From: Alphaproteobacteria bacterium US3C007
GTDB lineage: Bacteria; Pseudomonadota; Alphaproteobacteria; Rhodobacterales; Rhodobacteraceae
Reading direction: 5' to 3'
DNA: 64,000 bases
NCBI GenBank assembly: GCA_034423775.1
Contig: CP139918.1
Coordinates: 62,001-126,000, forward strand
A program made the position numbers and the translations under genes. The notes beneath the pieces were generated by a model. That model ran no database searches, was not told where the DNA came from, and worked only from the letters and a program-made list of their open reading frames with translations. Of the stretch, positions 1-10,448 are shown piece by piece. Within the stretch, counting starts at the first letter, position 1. Every line of letters starts with the position of its first letter.

Positions 1-1
1 G

Positions 2-613
2 GTCTTTGATCTGGACAACACACTCTATCAGCCCTCTATCCGGCTATTTGATCAAATCGAAGTGAAAATGCGGGATTACATCGTATCAAACCTTCAGCTG
101 ACCCCGGAAGCGGCGGATACGCTGCGCGATGCTTATTGGCGGCGCTATGGCACAACCTTGGCCGGTTTGATGCAGGAACATGATATAGACCCCGATCCAT
201 TCCTAGAACAGGTACATGATATCGATTTTTCGAACCTTCCCAAAAGCGACGCGTTGGCGAAAGCCATTGAGGCGTTGCCGGGGCGCAAAATTATTTATAC
301 GAACGGAACCGCGCCGTACGCCCGGCACGTGGTGAATGCTTTGGGCTTGGCGGGACAATTTGATGCGTTTTATGGGGTTGAGCACGCGGCTTATCATCCC
401 AAGCCCGCCTCACAGGCCTATGCCATTATTTTCGACGGCGAAGACTTGCAGCCGACACAAGCCGCCATGTTTGAAGATGATCCTCGCAATTTAGACGTGC
501 CACATCAGCTGGGCTTGAAAACGATCTTGGTGAATGCCTCTCAAACCGGGAATAAACCCCATATTGATTACCAAACGGATGATCTCGTGCAGTTTCTGCG
601 GCAGATCGTCTAA
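2..613 (+). CDS. HAD-family hydrolase (pyrimidine 5'-nucleotidase type), 5' truncated by the window edge
   Basis: The reading frame is open from base 2, so the true start lies before the window; 203 residues are visible. The first visible residues give the HAD motif I, VFDLDNTLY, with the nucleophile and acid Asp pair. Later come IYTNGTAPYA (motif II Thr/Asn region), the HPKP lysine motif (III) and the FEDDPRNL acidic motif (IV). This arrangement is typical of the alphaproteobacterial pyrimidine 5'-nucleotidase branch (SSM1-like), cytoplasmic Mg-dependent phosphatases. The exact substrate cannot be read from sequence. An upstream ATG at 68 is internal and not the real start. Confidence 0.85.
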   Translation, partial: VFDLDNTLYQPSIRLFDQIEVKMRDYIVSNLQLTPEAADTLRDAYWRRYGTTLAGLMQEHDIDPDPFLEQVHDIDFSNLPKSDALAKAIEALPGRKIIYTNGTAPYARHVVNALGLAGQFDAFYGVEHAAYHPKPASQAYAIIFDGEDLQPTQAAMFEDDPRNLDVPHQLGLKTILVNASQTGNKPHIDYQTDDLVQFLRQIV

Positions 614-684
614 GCCCGTCGCTTCCGTTGGACTTGTCCTGATATCAGGTTATGTGTTGGGAACGCAAGAAAGGCAGGTGCGTG

Positions 685-1899
685 ATGGAAAAAGCTGATA
701 TATTTATCTCTGGTGGTGGTCTGGCAGGATTGATTGCAGCGATCGCCTTCGGCAGGGCTGGCTTTTCGGTCATATGCGCAGATCCGATCCCACCCGTTAT
801 ATCCCGAAACGAAGATAATTCTGACTTACGAACAACTGCTTTCCTGCAACCCTCAAAGGCGTTTTTAGACAATATTGGCCTTTGGTCTGTGCTTGAACAT
901 CATGCCATGCCGCTTGACGTAATGCGCATTATTGATGCAGGCGGTCCTGAAACAACGCCCGAACCGCGCCAAATCAAAGATTTTAAAGCCTCTGACATTT
1001 CAGAGCAACCCTTCGGCTGGAACGTTCCAAACTGGCTGTCGCGGCGCGAAATTTCTCAGGCTTTAGAGGCAGAACCGCGGGTTCAATTTTTACCCGGCGT
1101 AGCCAGCACAAAGCTGTTCACCCGCGATCAAGAGGCCAAAATCAGCTTAAGCAATGGCACGCAGGTCAAGGCCCGTTTGGTTCTTGGAGCAGATGGGCGC
1201 AGCTCTGAAATCCGAAACCAGGCTGGAATTTCTGTGAGCACCACGCGGTTTGGACAAAAAGCATTGGCGTTTGCGGTTACGCATCCTATTCCCCATCAAA
1301 ACGTGTCAACGGAAATCCATCGCAGCGGTGGCCCGTTCACGCTGGTGCCGCTTCCAGATTATCAGGGGCAACCCTCTTCTGCGGTGGTTTGGATGGAAAC
1401 CGGGCCGAATGCGCTGGCCTTATCAAACATGCCCACCGAGGCTTTTGAAGCAGAAATGGGCGCGCGGTCTTGCAACCATCTTGGGCCTTTGCGTCTGGTG
1501 ACCCGGCGCAGCCTTTGGCCGATCATCAGCCAATTGGCAAACCGTCTAAGCGGACAGCGCGTGGCATTGATCGCCGAAGCGGCGCATGTTGTTCCCCCCA
1601 TTGGCGCGCAAGGTTTGAATATGAGTTTGGGGGATATCGATGCCTTGCTCACGCTGGCCAAAGCCGAGCCTGCGCGTTTGGGGGATGCTGAAATGCTGGA
1701 TCGCTACCACCGCCAACGCATTGGTGATTTGCGCCTGCGCGTTGCCGGTGTTTCCCTGCTAAATTCAGCCTCGCAGGCGCAGGCTCAGGCGCTGCGCGAT
1801 GCGCGGGCGCTTGGCCTAAATGCGCTGCACAGCCCAGCGCCGCTGCGCAAAGCGATGATGCGTCTTGGCTTGCAAACAGGCGCCGCCTACAGCACTTGA
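685..1899 (+). CDS. UbiH/UbiF/Coq6-family FAD-dependent ring hydroxylase
   Basis: A 404-residue flavoprotein monooxygenase of the ubiquinone-hydroxylase family. The N-terminal dinucleotide-binding motif (SGGGLAGLIAA), the central GADGRSS motif, and the C-terminal FAD motif around GAQGLNMSLGD are visible in order. These enzymes use NAD(P)H and O2 to hydroxylate the ubiquinone precursor ring at the inner membrane. Which ring position (UbiH, UbiF or UbiI-like) cannot be decided here. I chose ATG 685, preceded by AAGGCAGG, rather than the in-frame ATG 652, which has no ribosome site and would add an atypical Cys/Lys-rich extension. Its 3' end overlaps the convergent aminotransferase gene by 13 bases. 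Confidence 0.85.
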   Translation: MEKADIFISGGGLAGLIAAIAFGRAGFSVICADPIPPVISRNEDNSDLRTTAFLQPSKAFLDNIGLWSVLEHHAMPLDVMRIIDAGGPETTPEPRQIKDFKASDISEQPFGWNVPNWLSRREISQALEAEPRVQFLPGVASTKLFTRDQEAKISLSNGTQVKARLVLGADGRSSEIRNQAGISVSTTRFGQKALAFAVTHPIPHQNVSTEIHRSGGPFTLVPLPDYQGQPSSAVVWMETGPNALALSNMPTEAFEAEMGARSCNHLGPLRLVTRRSLWPIISQLANRLSGQRVALIAEAAHVVPPIGAQGLNMSLGDIDALLTLAKAEPARLGDAEMLDRYHRQRIGDLRLRVAGVSLLNSASQAQAQALRDARALGLNALHSPAPLRKAMMRLGLQTGAAYST

Positions 1900-3014
1900 T
1901 CGAGCACCCGTTGAAGCCGCGCCACCGTTGCATCGACATCGTATAATTTATCTAAGCCAAAAAGCCCAAGCCGGAAGGTCATGAAATTTTCCGGCTCATC
2001 ACAGGCCAATGGAACTCCGGCGGCGATCTGCATGCCAAGCGCCGAAAACTTTGATCCGTTTTGTATTTTCGGGTCGCTGGTATAGCTTACCACAACACCT
2101 GGCGCGCCGAACCCGTCAGCTGCCACCGACACAATCCCTTTCGCTTTCAGCATCGCACGCACTTGATTTCCCAATTCCCACTGCGCCGCTTCCAGTTTAT
2201 CAAATCCGAATTCGCGGGTTTCAAGCATCGTATCACGAAACGCGCGCAACGCGTCAGTTGGCATCGTCGCATGATAGGCATGGCCGCCATTTTCATATAT
2301 TTGCATGATGCCATGCCATTTCTTCAAATCAATCGCGAAACTGTCAGAGGCCGTATGTTCCATGCGCTCGACCGCGCGCTGAGACAGCATTACCAACCCC
2401 GCTGAGGGCGATGCGGACCAGCCTTTTTGAGGCGCTGAAATAAGCACATCCACGCCACTGGCCTGCATATCCACCCAAGCGCAGCCGGATGCAATACAAT
2501 CCAACACCATCAAAGCCCCAACCTCATGGGCCGCTGAAGACAAAGCCGCCAAATATTCGGGCGGCAAGATCACCCCCGCTGAGGTTTCAACATGCGGTGC
2601 AAACACAATATCTGGTCGCGTGTCGTGGATTTTTGCAACCACCTCTTCGATCGCAGCGGGCCGAAACGGCTCTTGCGTGCCATTGCCAGCTTGTCGGGCT
2701 TTCATCACCTCAACAGCCGCGGCGCCAGATGTGGCTTCAAAGATTTGCGACCATCGATAAGAAAACCAGCCGTTGCGCACCACCAAGACATTCGCATCGC
2801 GGCCAAATTGGCGGGCCACTGCCTCCATCCCGAAAGTGCCACCGCCGGGGATCAAAGCCACTGCATCCGCATTGTAAACTTGTTTCAGCATAGCAGAAAT
2901 ATCGGTCATCACGGATTGAAAAACCGTCGACATATGGTTTAACGATCTATCCGTAAAGACGACTGAAAATTCTTCTAGTCCCTCGGGATCTACTGTATTT
3001 AGCAAAGCAGGCAT
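1887..3014 (-). CDS. class V PLP-dependent aminotransferase (alanine/serine-glyoxylate type)
   Basis: A 375-residue fold-type I PLP enzyme. The cofactor lysine is in SAPQKGWSA, the PLP-ring Asp lies in VLDCIASG, and the glycine-rich phosphate-binding region is PGGGTFGMEAVAR. This pattern matches the alanine-glyoxylate / serine-glyoxylate aminotransferase family. The amino donor and acceptor cannot be assigned from sequence, and phosphonate or purine-breakdown paralogues share these motifs. The start at 3014 has a strong GGAGG upstream; an ORF extension to 3068 has no ribosome site. The gene is convergent with the UbiH-like gene and lies downstream of two Lrp-type regulator genes on the same strand. 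Confidence 0.83.
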   Translation of the reverse strand: MPALLNTVDPEGLEEFSVVFTDRSLNHMSTVFQSVMTDISAMLKQVYNADAVALIPGGGTFGMEAVARQFGRDANVLVVRNGWFSYRWSQIFEATSGAAAVEVMKARQAGNGTQEPFRPAAIEEVVAKIHDTRPDIVFAPHVETSAGVILPPEYLAALSSAAHEVGALMVLDCIASGCAWVDMQASGVDVLISAPQKGWSASPSAGLVMLSQRAVERMEHTASDSFAIDLKKWHGIMQIYENGGHAYHATMPTDALRAFRDTMLETREFGFDKLEAAQWELGNQVRAMLKAKGIVSVAADGFGAPGVVVSYTSDPKIQNGSKFSALGMQIAAGVPLACDEPENFMTFRLGLFGLDKLYDVDATVARLQRVLDQVL

Positions 3015-3143
3015 CGCGGTTTTCCTCCAATTTTGCTTATAAATAGGGCAGCGCGCCCCTAAAGGCAAAGTCTAGTTGCTAAGCGGGGCCTTCTGTCACA
3101 GCCTCCAGCGCGAGATAAAGCGAAACGGCTTAGCCACACCCGA

Positions 3144-3614
3144 TTAGATTTCCAAAGCATCTAGCGGGCCCGGGCGGCGCTCTTCGCTAAGCAAGACATT
3201 TGCCTCAACATCACCAACCCCCGGTAAGGTCATGATACGGCGACGTAAAATACGTTCGAAATCAGATATATCGCGCGCCACAACCCGTAGCCGATAATCA
3301 TAGAGCCCCAAAACATGCTCAACGTTCTGCACCTCAGGAATACCCGTCACAGCCCGTTCAAAATCGTCCAAACTCACGCGGCCCTTAGTGGCAAGCTTTA
3401 TGCCCAAAAACACCGTCACCCCGAATCCTAAAGCCGCTTTATCAAGCCGCAGCCGCGTTCCCTTGATCACCCCCGTGTCGCGCAAACGCTTTATCCGCCG
3501 CCATATTACAGGCTGCGACATCCCCAAAACGCGGGCCAACGCGCCAGCGCTTTGCCCCGCATCTTCAACCAATGCGCGCAAAAGCGCTCTGTCGATGGCA
3601 TCGATCTCGATCAT
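3144..3614 (-). CDS. Lrp/AsnC-family transcriptional regulator (second of a pair)
   Basis: A 156-residue protein with the Lrp layout: N-terminal winged helix-turn-helix (about residues 5-60, with MSQPVIWRRIKRLRDTG as recognition region) and a C-terminal RAM ligand-binding domain (about 70-145, containing GLYDYRLRVVARD). Its ATG overlaps the stop of the upstream regulator gene by four bases (3611-3614), so the two are almost certainly co-translated. The pair is divergent from ilvC, which suggests control of branched-chain amino acid synthesis or a related amino acid. The ligand is unknown. The two proteins are clearly different in sequence and may form a heteromer; that part is inference. Confidence 0.88.
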   Translation of the reverse strand: MIEIDAIDRALLRALVEDAGQSAGALARVLGMSQPVIWRRIKRLRDTGVIKGTRLRLDKAALGFGVTVFLGIKLATKGRVSLDDFERAVTGIPEVQNVEHVLGLYDYRLRVVARDISDFERILRRRIMTLPGVGDVEANVLLSEERRPGPLDALEI

Positions 3615-4066
3615 ACGGGCAACACTTCATCCGATTTAATCCGCGCCACATGCATCAAAGCTTCGATATCGGCAATATGCGGCAGGGCGAGAATATGATT
3701 GCGGTAAATCGATTGATAATGCGCCATGTCGCGGGCAATCACCGATAAGCGAATATCCACCCGGCCAAGAAAACTTTGGATTTCGGTGACCTCTGGCACC
3801 AATCGCGCCGCCGCGCAGAACACCTCAAAGGCGGTGGCTTGGGTTTTATCCAAAGCCACCCTTAAAGACACTTCCACGCTATAGCCCAGCGCTGACCAAT
3901 CGATAAGCGCCTCTTGGCCCAATAGAACATGTGTGTCACGCAGCCGAGAAAGCCGGCGCGATAAAACCGCTGGCGTTGTTCCAGCCAATGCGGCCAAATC
4001 AGACATTGAAAGCGACGGGTTGCTTTGGAAAACCCGCAATATGCGCCGATCAGTGGCATCAAGCAT
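3611..4066 (-). CDS. Lrp/AsnC-family transcriptional regulator (first of a pair)
   Basis: A 151-residue Lrp-type regulator. An N-terminal helix-turn-helix (LSMSDLAALAGTTPAVLSRR) is followed by a RAM domain (about residues 65-140, with FLGRVDIRLSVIARD). It is the promoter-proximal gene of the Lrp pair, and its end overlaps the start of the second gene by four bases. It is transcribed away from ilvC across a 131-base AT-rich intergenic region (4067-4197), the natural place for Lrp-type operators, although I could not define a binding site. Local regulation of ilvC is inferred from position only. Confidence 0.88.
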   Translation of the reverse strand: MLDATDRRILRVFQSNPSLSMSDLAALAGTTPAVLSRRLSRLRDTHVLLGQEALIDWSALGYSVEVSLRVALDKTQATAFEVFCAAARLVPEVTEIQSFLGRVDIRLSVIARDMAHYQSIYRNHILALPHIADIEALMHVARIKSDEVLPV

Positions 4067-4129
4067 GATTTTTTCTTTTTTATAAAAAATTTAGAATGAT
4101 TTATACTATATTTAGCATATAAACACCAA

Positions 4130-5220
<1,091 letters not shown>

Positions 5221-5227
5221 ACAAGAT

Positions 5228-5265
5228 TTGGGCGCCCCTGATCACATTGGGGCATGGGCGCCCAA
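5228..5265 (+). terminator. large inverted repeat after ilvC, possible terminator
   Basis: TTGGGCGCCC (5228-5237) and GGGCGCCCAA (5256-5265) form a perfect 10-bp stem eight bases after the ilvC stop. The loop contains a further CCCC/GGGG pair. There is no proper T-run after the stem, so an intrinsic terminator is only tentative; an mRNA 3'-end stabiliser is the alternative. Confidence 0.4.
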
Positions 5266-5296
5266 TTGCCTTTCCTGAACAGGACTGCCCCAAAAT

Positions 5297-6217
5297 ATGA
5301 ATGACACCCCGTATATTACGAAAGCCAGCTGGCTTATGGTTGCCGCTCTGGGCGTGATCTGGGGCAGCACCTTTATGGTCATCGAACTGGCCCTTGAGCA
5401 TGTTACGCCGTTTTGGCTGACAGCCGGGCGCATCGTGTTTGCGGCCGGTGTCACCGGGGCGCTTTGGCAATTGCGCGGCCGCCGCTTGCACCTGGATAAA
5501 ACACGCAGCTGGGGTGGATTGATTTGCGTGGGATTACTCAGCACTGCAATCCCGTTTCAATTGATCAGCTGGGCGCAGCAATATGTAACATCAAGCTTCT
5601 CAGGCGTTACCATGGCAGCGGTTGCCCTTTTGGTGCTTCCGCTTTCTCATTTATTGATACCAGGTGAAAAAATGACATTGCGCCGCTCGATCGGCTTTGG
5701 CATCGGATTTGTGGGAGTGTTGGTTCTAATTGGCTCAAAAGCCTTAGACATGACAGGCGCAGATTTAGAATGGCCCGGACGCATCGCTTGCTTTGGCGCC
5801 GCCAGTTGCTATGCGATAAGTTCGGTTGTGATGCGGCGCTTGGCGCCAATGGATCCCATAGGCTTGGCGGCTGTAAGCTTGCTAATTGGCAGTGGCTTTG
5901 TGGTTATTACAGCCTTTGTCATCGAGGGGCCGCCGCCTGCAATAAGCAGCACCGGATGGGGTTTATTGATTTTTTTAGGCCTGTTTCCGACCGCGCTGGC
6001 AAATCTTTTGCGGGTGTTGGTGATCAGAACCGCTGGTCCTGTCTTCATGAGCTTGACCAATTATCAAGTGCCGCTTTGGTCTGTTGTTTTTGGAATTATA
6101 TTGTTGAATGAGCCGTTTCAAATCCGCTTGCTGGCGGCGTTGCTTTTGATCATCATTGGCGTTTACCTCAGCCAGTATAAAGCACTAAATAGGCTTTTCT
6201 TTGGAGCCAAATCCTAA
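5297..6217 (+). CDS. EamA-type DMT-superfamily transporter
   Basis: A 306-residue, strongly hydrophobic protein with about ten predicted transmembrane segments in two EamA repeats. The first starts near GVIWGSTFMVIELAL and the second near GAASCYAISSVVMRRLAP. The family exports or imports amino acids, metabolites and drugs across the inner membrane, and the substrate cannot be inferred. It follows ilvC by 76 bases with an inverted repeat in between, so it may be a separate transcription unit. The C-terminus ends with a short basic tail. Confidence 0.85.
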   Translation: MNDTPYITKASWLMVAALGVIWGSTFMVIELALEHVTPFWLTAGRIVFAAGVTGALWQLRGRRLHLDKTRSWGGLICVGLLSTAIPFQLISWAQQYVTSSFSGVTMAAVALLVLPLSHLLIPGEKMTLRRSIGFGIGFVGVLVLIGSKALDMTGADLEWPGRIACFGAASCYAISSVVMRRLAPMDPIGLAAVSLLIGSGFVVITAFVIEGPPPAISSTGWGLLIFLGLFPTALANLLRVLVIRTAGPVFMSLTNYQVPLWSVVFGIILLNEPFQIRLLAALLLIIIGVYLSQYKALNRLFFGAKS

Positions 6218-6314
6218 AGATTAAAGATAGGCATGCGCATGCTAAGTTGGACGCGTTTTTTACACGCTCAGCCCTGTAGCCAAACAAAAAAACAGGGCGC
6301 AACATGCAAGTTTC

Positions 6315-7667
6315 TCACGCTTGGCAGACGGCTTCAACAGCCCCAACAACCTCATCCACAACCTGTTCAAGCAACGCAGGTTCGGTGCATTCAGCCATCA
6401 CCCGGATCAGAGGCTCCGTACCCGATTTACGGATCAACAACCGCCCCTGACCGGCAAGCTTTGTTTCCATAGCAGCGATGGTTTTTTGCACAGGTTCAGC
6501 GTCAAGTGGCCTGTCACCCGCAGAAAAGCGAATATTTTTCAAAAGTTGCGGCACAGGCTGGAACACATTTGCCAAATCGCTCGCAGAGGTATCGCTGCGC
6601 TTCATTTCACCCAAAAATTGCAGCGCGGCCATCAAACCGTCGCCGGTGGTCGCGTGCTCTGTCATGATGATATGTCCAGATTGCTCACCGCCCAGGTTAA
6701 ACCCGCCCTGACGCATTTTTTCAACAACGTAACGATCCCCGACATTGGTACGTAAAAGATCAATTTTATGGCCTTGCAAAAACTGCTCTAAACCTAAATT
6801 CGACATCACAGTGGCGACCAAAGCATTGCCCCGCAACCGATCCTCAGACGCCCATCTTTGCGCCAAAAGACCCATCAATTGATCTCCATCTGCAACCCGG
6901 CCTTTTTCATCGATCAAAATCACCCGATCGGCATCACCATCAAGACAGATTCCCAAATCAGCGCCATGTGCCACAACCGTTTCTGCCGCCACCTGCGGCT
7001 TGGTGGAGCCACAATTATGGTTTATGTTTCTTCCGTTTGGATTGACGGCAACGGGGATAACCTCGGCCCCCAATTCCCAAAGAACTTCCGGAGCCGCTTT
7101 ATATCCAGCCCCATTGGCGCAATCGATCACCACTTTCATACCATCCAGCCGCACTCCGCTGGGAAAACTTGACTTGGCGCGCTCTACGTAACGAAACAAA
7201 CCATCATCAATCCGCTGCGCACGGCCTATTTGATCGGCAGGGGCCAAACCGTTTGCCCCTTCTTCAAGCAGGGTTTCAATTTGATTTTCCACCTCATCGG
7301 ATAATTTATACCCGTCTGGCCCGAAGAATTTGATGCCATTATCTTCAAACCCGTTATGGCTTGCCGAAATCATAATCCCCAAATCAGCCCGCATCGACGG
7401 CGTCAACAATCCAACCGCCGGCGTCGGAACAGGCCCTAGCAACAAGACATTCATTCCCGTTGAGGTCAGCCCTGCCGTGAGCGCATTTTCAAACATATAT
7501 CCAGAAAGCCGCGTGTCTTTTCCAATTACGACCCGCTTAGAAAGGTTTTTTGAGTTTTGGAAATATCGGCCCGCCGCTGCGCCCAGTTTCAACGCAATAT
7601 CGGCGGTCATCGGAAAGCTATTCGCTGGGCCGCGCACACCGTCGGTTCCAAAATATTTACGCCCCAT
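6315..7667 (-). CDS. glmM: phosphoglucosamine mutase
   Basis: A 450-residue alpha-D-phosphohexomutase converting glucosamine-6-phosphate to glucosamine-1-phosphate for UDP-GlcNAc, and so for peptidoglycan and lipid A. Starting at residue 3 is [11 protein letters not shown]. The phosphoserine loop is [12 protein letters not shown], the Mg-binding loop is DGDADRV, the sugar-binding loop is GGEQSGH, and the phosphate-binding site is [12 protein letters not shown]. The length is standard. The gene starts 11 bases inside the end of folP, so folB, folP and glmM probably form one minus-strand operon, an arrangement common in Rhodobacteraceae. Confidence 0.96.
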   Translation of the reverse strand: MGRKYFGTDGVRGPANSFPMTADIALKLGAAAGRYFQNSKNLSKRVVIGKDTRLSGYMFENALTAGLTSTGMNVLLLGPVPTPAVGLLTPSMRADLGIMISASHNGFEDNGIKFFGPDGYKLSDEVENQIETLLEEGANGLAPADQIGRAQRIDDGLFRYVERAKSSFPSGVRLDGMKVVIDCANGAGYKAAPEVLWELGAEVIPVAVNPNGRNINHNCGSTKPQVAAETVVAHGADLGICLDGDADRVILIDEKGRVADGDQLMGLLAQRWASEDRLRGNALVATVMSNLGLEQFLQGHKIDLLRTNVGDRYVVEKMRQGGFNLGGEQSGHIIMTEHATTGDGLMAALQFLGEMKRSDTSASDLANVFQPVPQLLKNIRFSAGDRPLDAEPVQKTIAAMETKLAGQGRLLIRKSGTEPLIRVMAECTEPALLEQVVDEVVGAVEAVCQA

Positions 7668-8676
7668 CGGCCTCGCCCTTTTCTACCGCTTTATCAAGAT
7701 CAAACGCCTCTCGGGTTTGTCTGACTTCATGAACGCGAAACACCTGAACCCCCTGCGCCCGGGCAGCAAGCGCCACCGAAAGAGATCCAGCCAATCGCTG
7801 TTGGGGGTCTTCTACACCGGCAATCTGACCAATGAAACCCTTTCGAGACACGCCCAATAACAAGGGCACCCCCAAACCGTGGAACAAACTAATCCGATTG
7901 AGAAGCGCCAAATTATGCGAGAGCGTTTTGCCAAAACCAATTCCGATATCAGCTAAGATACATCGCTCTGACACCCCTGCAGCCACCAATTTTGCGATCT
8001 GCGCCTGCAAAAAATCAAACACATCTAAAACCACGTCATCATACTGCGGATTATTCTGCATCATTCCCGGAAGGCCTTGTGAATGCATCACGCAAACCGG
8101 GCGCATATTCTCTCCACAGCCCGTTAAAAGATCGGGATCAAAGGTAAAACCGGACACATCATTGACCACACGCGCGCCCGATTGAAAGGCCGCATCAGCC
8201 ACCGCGGATTTGCGCGTATCAACAGAGATCGCCGCGCTTACCTTTTGCGCAAGCGCCTCGATAACCGGTGTTATCCGCGCAACTTCTTCTTGAACCGAAA
8301 TTTCAACCGCCCCCGGCCGCGTAGACTCGCCGCCAATATCGATAAGATCGGCCCCGTCCTCGGCCATTTGAACCGCTTGCTCAACCGCAAGGCTCGCATC
8401 TAAGAACGCGCCGCCATCCGAAAAACTATCAGGCGTTACGTTCAAAATACCCATGATATTCGCGCGGCGAAAATCCATACCGCAAAAGTTTGGCCGGGGC
8501 CGCGTCAATTTGCTCTTCCAGTCAGCCGGCAGGCTGTTGGCATCAACCACTTCGCTGCCACCCTCGCGGGTGATTTTTTCAACGAATTGAAACCACGCAT
8601 TTCCGCCTGCGCAAATCAGCGCAGCGGCGGGGCGCGGATAGGATCTACACAGCAAAGGGCGATAATACTCTGTCAT
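7657..8676 (-). CDS. folP: dihydropteroate synthase
   Basis: A 339-residue DHPS that condenses 6-hydroxymethyl-dihydropterin pyrophosphate with p-aminobenzoate. Signature motifs are [26 protein letters not shown] and the C-terminal [12 protein letters not shown], followed by FRVHEVRQT. About 70 extra residues precede the catalytic barrel, starting MTEYYRPL, a feature often seen in this bacterial group. ATG 8676 was chosen because the ORF upstream of it is Cys- and Arg-rich and unlike the family. It overlaps glmM by 11 bases and follows the FolB-fusion gene by 37 bases. Confidence 0.94.
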   Translation of the reverse strand: MTEYYRPLLCRSYPRPAAALICAGGNAWFQFVEKITREGGSEVVDANSLPADWKSKLTRPRPNFCGMDFRRANIMGILNVTPDSFSDGGAFLDASLAVEQAVQMAEDGADLIDIGGESTRPGAVEISVQEEVARITPVIEALAQKVSAAISVDTRKSAVADAAFQSGARVVNDVSGFTFDPDLLTGCGENMRPVCVMHSQGLPGMMQNNPQYDDVVLDVFDFLQAQIAKLVAAGVSERCILADIGIGFGKTLSHNLALLNRISLFHGLGVPLLLGVSRKGFIGQIAGVEDPQQRLAGSLSVALAARAQGVQVFRVHEVRQTREAFDLDKAVEKGEADGA

Positions 8677-8713
8677 AGTGCAGTGATGCGCAAAAACCTG
8701 ACCTATTGCAAGC

Positions 8714-9634
8714 TTACAAAAGCAGCGCTTGGATCGGCTGGCTTCGCAAGCGCAACGCAGGGTCAACCGGCGCCTCAGCGCCGATATACAAACCATCCTG
8801 CGCCTCCAAAAGATCCACAAGCCAACGCGTTAAGGATAGGCTGTTTTGCAGATCACCTTGCGGTGGGTGCGTCGCATCAAGCACCATCTTTGACGGCGCC
8901 CAAACGCTGATTTGACCATTTTTCATCGCCCAATCCAGCTCTGTATGCGTGGCAACCACAACGCAGCGCGGATCCTGCGCCGCAAGCAACCAGGCATTCT
9001 GCTCAATCGCCAGCAAACCAATACGCCGTGCCACTTGCGCATTTTCTGCCTTAGGCTGGGGCAACTCCGGCAGGCCCACGCATAAAATCACTGGCTGTGG
9101 GTTATGTTCCAATGCATCGAGCCAGCCGGTCAAAAAGGGCGAGGTTACCGCCAAATTCGACAAATGTATGATCCGTGGTCTGGGGCGATCTTCTTCCGCC
9201 TCTTTAAAGGCGGGCAAGGCAGACGTGCTCGAGCGTACGATTTCAACCCCCAGCGCACCCGGGCCCCGATCAAGCTTTTCAATCCGCACAAAGGCCCGCA
9301 CAGCTTGCTTTTCGCTTAAGATGCGCCCTGCTATGCGCTCTGCCAAGGTTTCCAACAAATTCAACCGCTCAAAATTCAGCTCGGCTGCGATGGCCTCGGT
9401 CACCCGATCATAGGATAAAATTTGATCTACATCATCGCTATATTCTGCCGCGGGCCGCACTTCCACCACCACATTGAAACACACCCGTTGCGTGACGCCC
9501 CGTTCGCTTTGAAACGCACCGATCTCAACCTCGACAATATGGTCGCGCAGGGAAATCCGGTCATATTTGCCTTCAGCGCTGGCTTGCGCGCGTTCCAACG
9601 GATGGGCAAACGCCAGCCTGATCTCTTCTGTCAT
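8714..9634 (-). CDS. folB: dihydroneopterin aldolase fused to an amino-acid-kinase-like domain
   Basis: A 306-residue protein. Residues about 20-130 are FolB: RISLRDHIVEVEIGAFQSER at the start, YDRVTEAI, and LNLLETLAERIAGRIL with the catalytic-region Glu. The remaining roughly 160 residues form a second domain with RRIGLLAIEQNAWLLA, ISVWAPSKMVLDATHP and NSLSLTRWL. These resemble the amino-acid-kinase fold (for example MfnE/FomA-like proteins), though I see no complete kinase signature. The FolB part makes 6-hydroxymethyl-dihydropterin, the precursor used by the adjacent folP. ATG 9634 has GAGAGG upstream; the ORF extends to 9727 without a ribosome site. Confidence 0.85.
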   Translation of the reverse strand: MTEEIRLAFAHPLERAQASAEGKYDRISLRDHIVEVEIGAFQSERGVTQRVCFNVVVEVRPAAEYSDDVDQILSYDRVTEAIAAELNFERLNLLETLAERIAGRILSEKQAVRAFVRIEKLDRGPGALGVEIVRSSTSALPAFKEAEEDRPRPRIIHLSNLAVTSPFLTGWLDALEHNPQPVILCVGLPELPQPKAENAQVARRIGLLAIEQNAWLLAAQDPRCVVVATHTELDWAMKNGQISVWAPSKMVLDATHPPQGDLQNSLSLTRWLVDLLEAQDGLYIGAEAPVDPALRLRSQPIQALLL

Positions 9635-9745
9635 GCGGGGCCTCTCTTCCAGCTTCATCACAGCGATACAAGGGATCTTTTCTTTGGCTGCGATCAGAGG
9701 CGTCACCAAAGCCGTCAGTTGCGTCATTTTTCCGGTAAAGTTTTC

Positions 9746-10375
9746 TCAGCTTTTTCCGGCCTCATGGGCATAAAAGTGATGTTCTCCGATGGTGGTTGTG
9801 CGATCTAGTTTTTTTGCCCAGCGTGGCGCAACCGATTTAGCATGATAAAACATGGCCCCCGATGTCAGGCGCCGCGGCGCCCCATTCAGCACAAGATCAG
9901 CCACTTTACCCGCCAGCTGATAGGCCGTTTTATCGTGAATGCGTTCTGCCAGCCCATCGCAATTATAGCTGAATTGACAGGCATGTCGGCGTTCTATCCC
10001 CTGATTAACAACACCGCATACTGTGTTTGGAAACGCCCGACTATCCGCCCTATTCATGATCACCTCTGCGACAGCAAATTGGCCTGCAATCGATTCTCCA
10101 CGGGCTTCAAAATAAAGCGCTTCTGCCAAACAGCTCCATTGCTTACCGCCCTTCGCAACGGGTAATGTCTCCATATAGGTGGCCGAGTATAACATGTTTT
10201 GAGAGGCTTTTTGCCGCGACAAGAACTGGTTAAAACTCCAAGCAGGAAGATTTTGGCGAAACTGCTGATCGACCTGCAGACCCAGCACCACCATTTCTTT
10301 GGGGGTATCACTCTGCGCCGCACTGGCCGCAAGCCCTATAAAAACGAATACCAAAAGCGATTTGAACAAGCTCAA
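9746..10375 (-). CDS. SleB-family cell wall hydrolase, secreted
   Basis: About 209 residues. A hydrophobic N-terminal signal (MSLFKSLLVFVFIGLAASA) is followed by a linker and, from about residue 80, a Hydrolase_2/SleB domain. Visible motifs are CLAEALYFEARGE (catalytic Glu region), AVAEVIMNRADSRAFPNTVC and CQFSYNCDG, then GAMFYHAKSVAPRW. The family cleaves peptidoglycan glycan strands. In non-sporulating Rhodobacterales it is thought to act in wall remodelling. I prefer a TTG start at 10375, preceded by GGAGA at a 5-base spacing. The longer GTG start at 10417 has no ribosome site and would bury the signal sequence. Confidence 0.8.
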   Translation of the reverse strand: MSLFKSLLVFVFIGLAASAAQSDTPKEMVVLGLQVDQQFRQNLPAWSFNQFLSRQKASQNMLYSATYMETLPVAKGGKQWSCLAEALYFEARGESIAGQFAVAEVIMNRADSRAFPNTVCGVVNQGIERRHACQFSYNCDGLAERIHDKTAYQLAGKVADLVLNGAPRRLTSGAMFYHAKSVAPRWAKKLDRTTTIGEHHFYAHEAGKS

Positions 10376-10448
10376 AGCATATCTCCAAATAGGCAAATAA
10401 GACGTCAAATATTTCACAACACTACGCCTGATGAGGCGTCAGGATGAG

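Noticed and set aside
6272..6300. GCCCTG/CAGGGC stem between the DMT gene and glmM
   Set aside because: A 6-bp stem with a 16-base A-rich loop and no T-run in either direction; not convincing as a terminator.
8676..8820. 48-residue extension of FolP
   Set aside because: Cys/Arg-rich and unlike the family; it runs into the end of the FolB-fusion gene in another frame.
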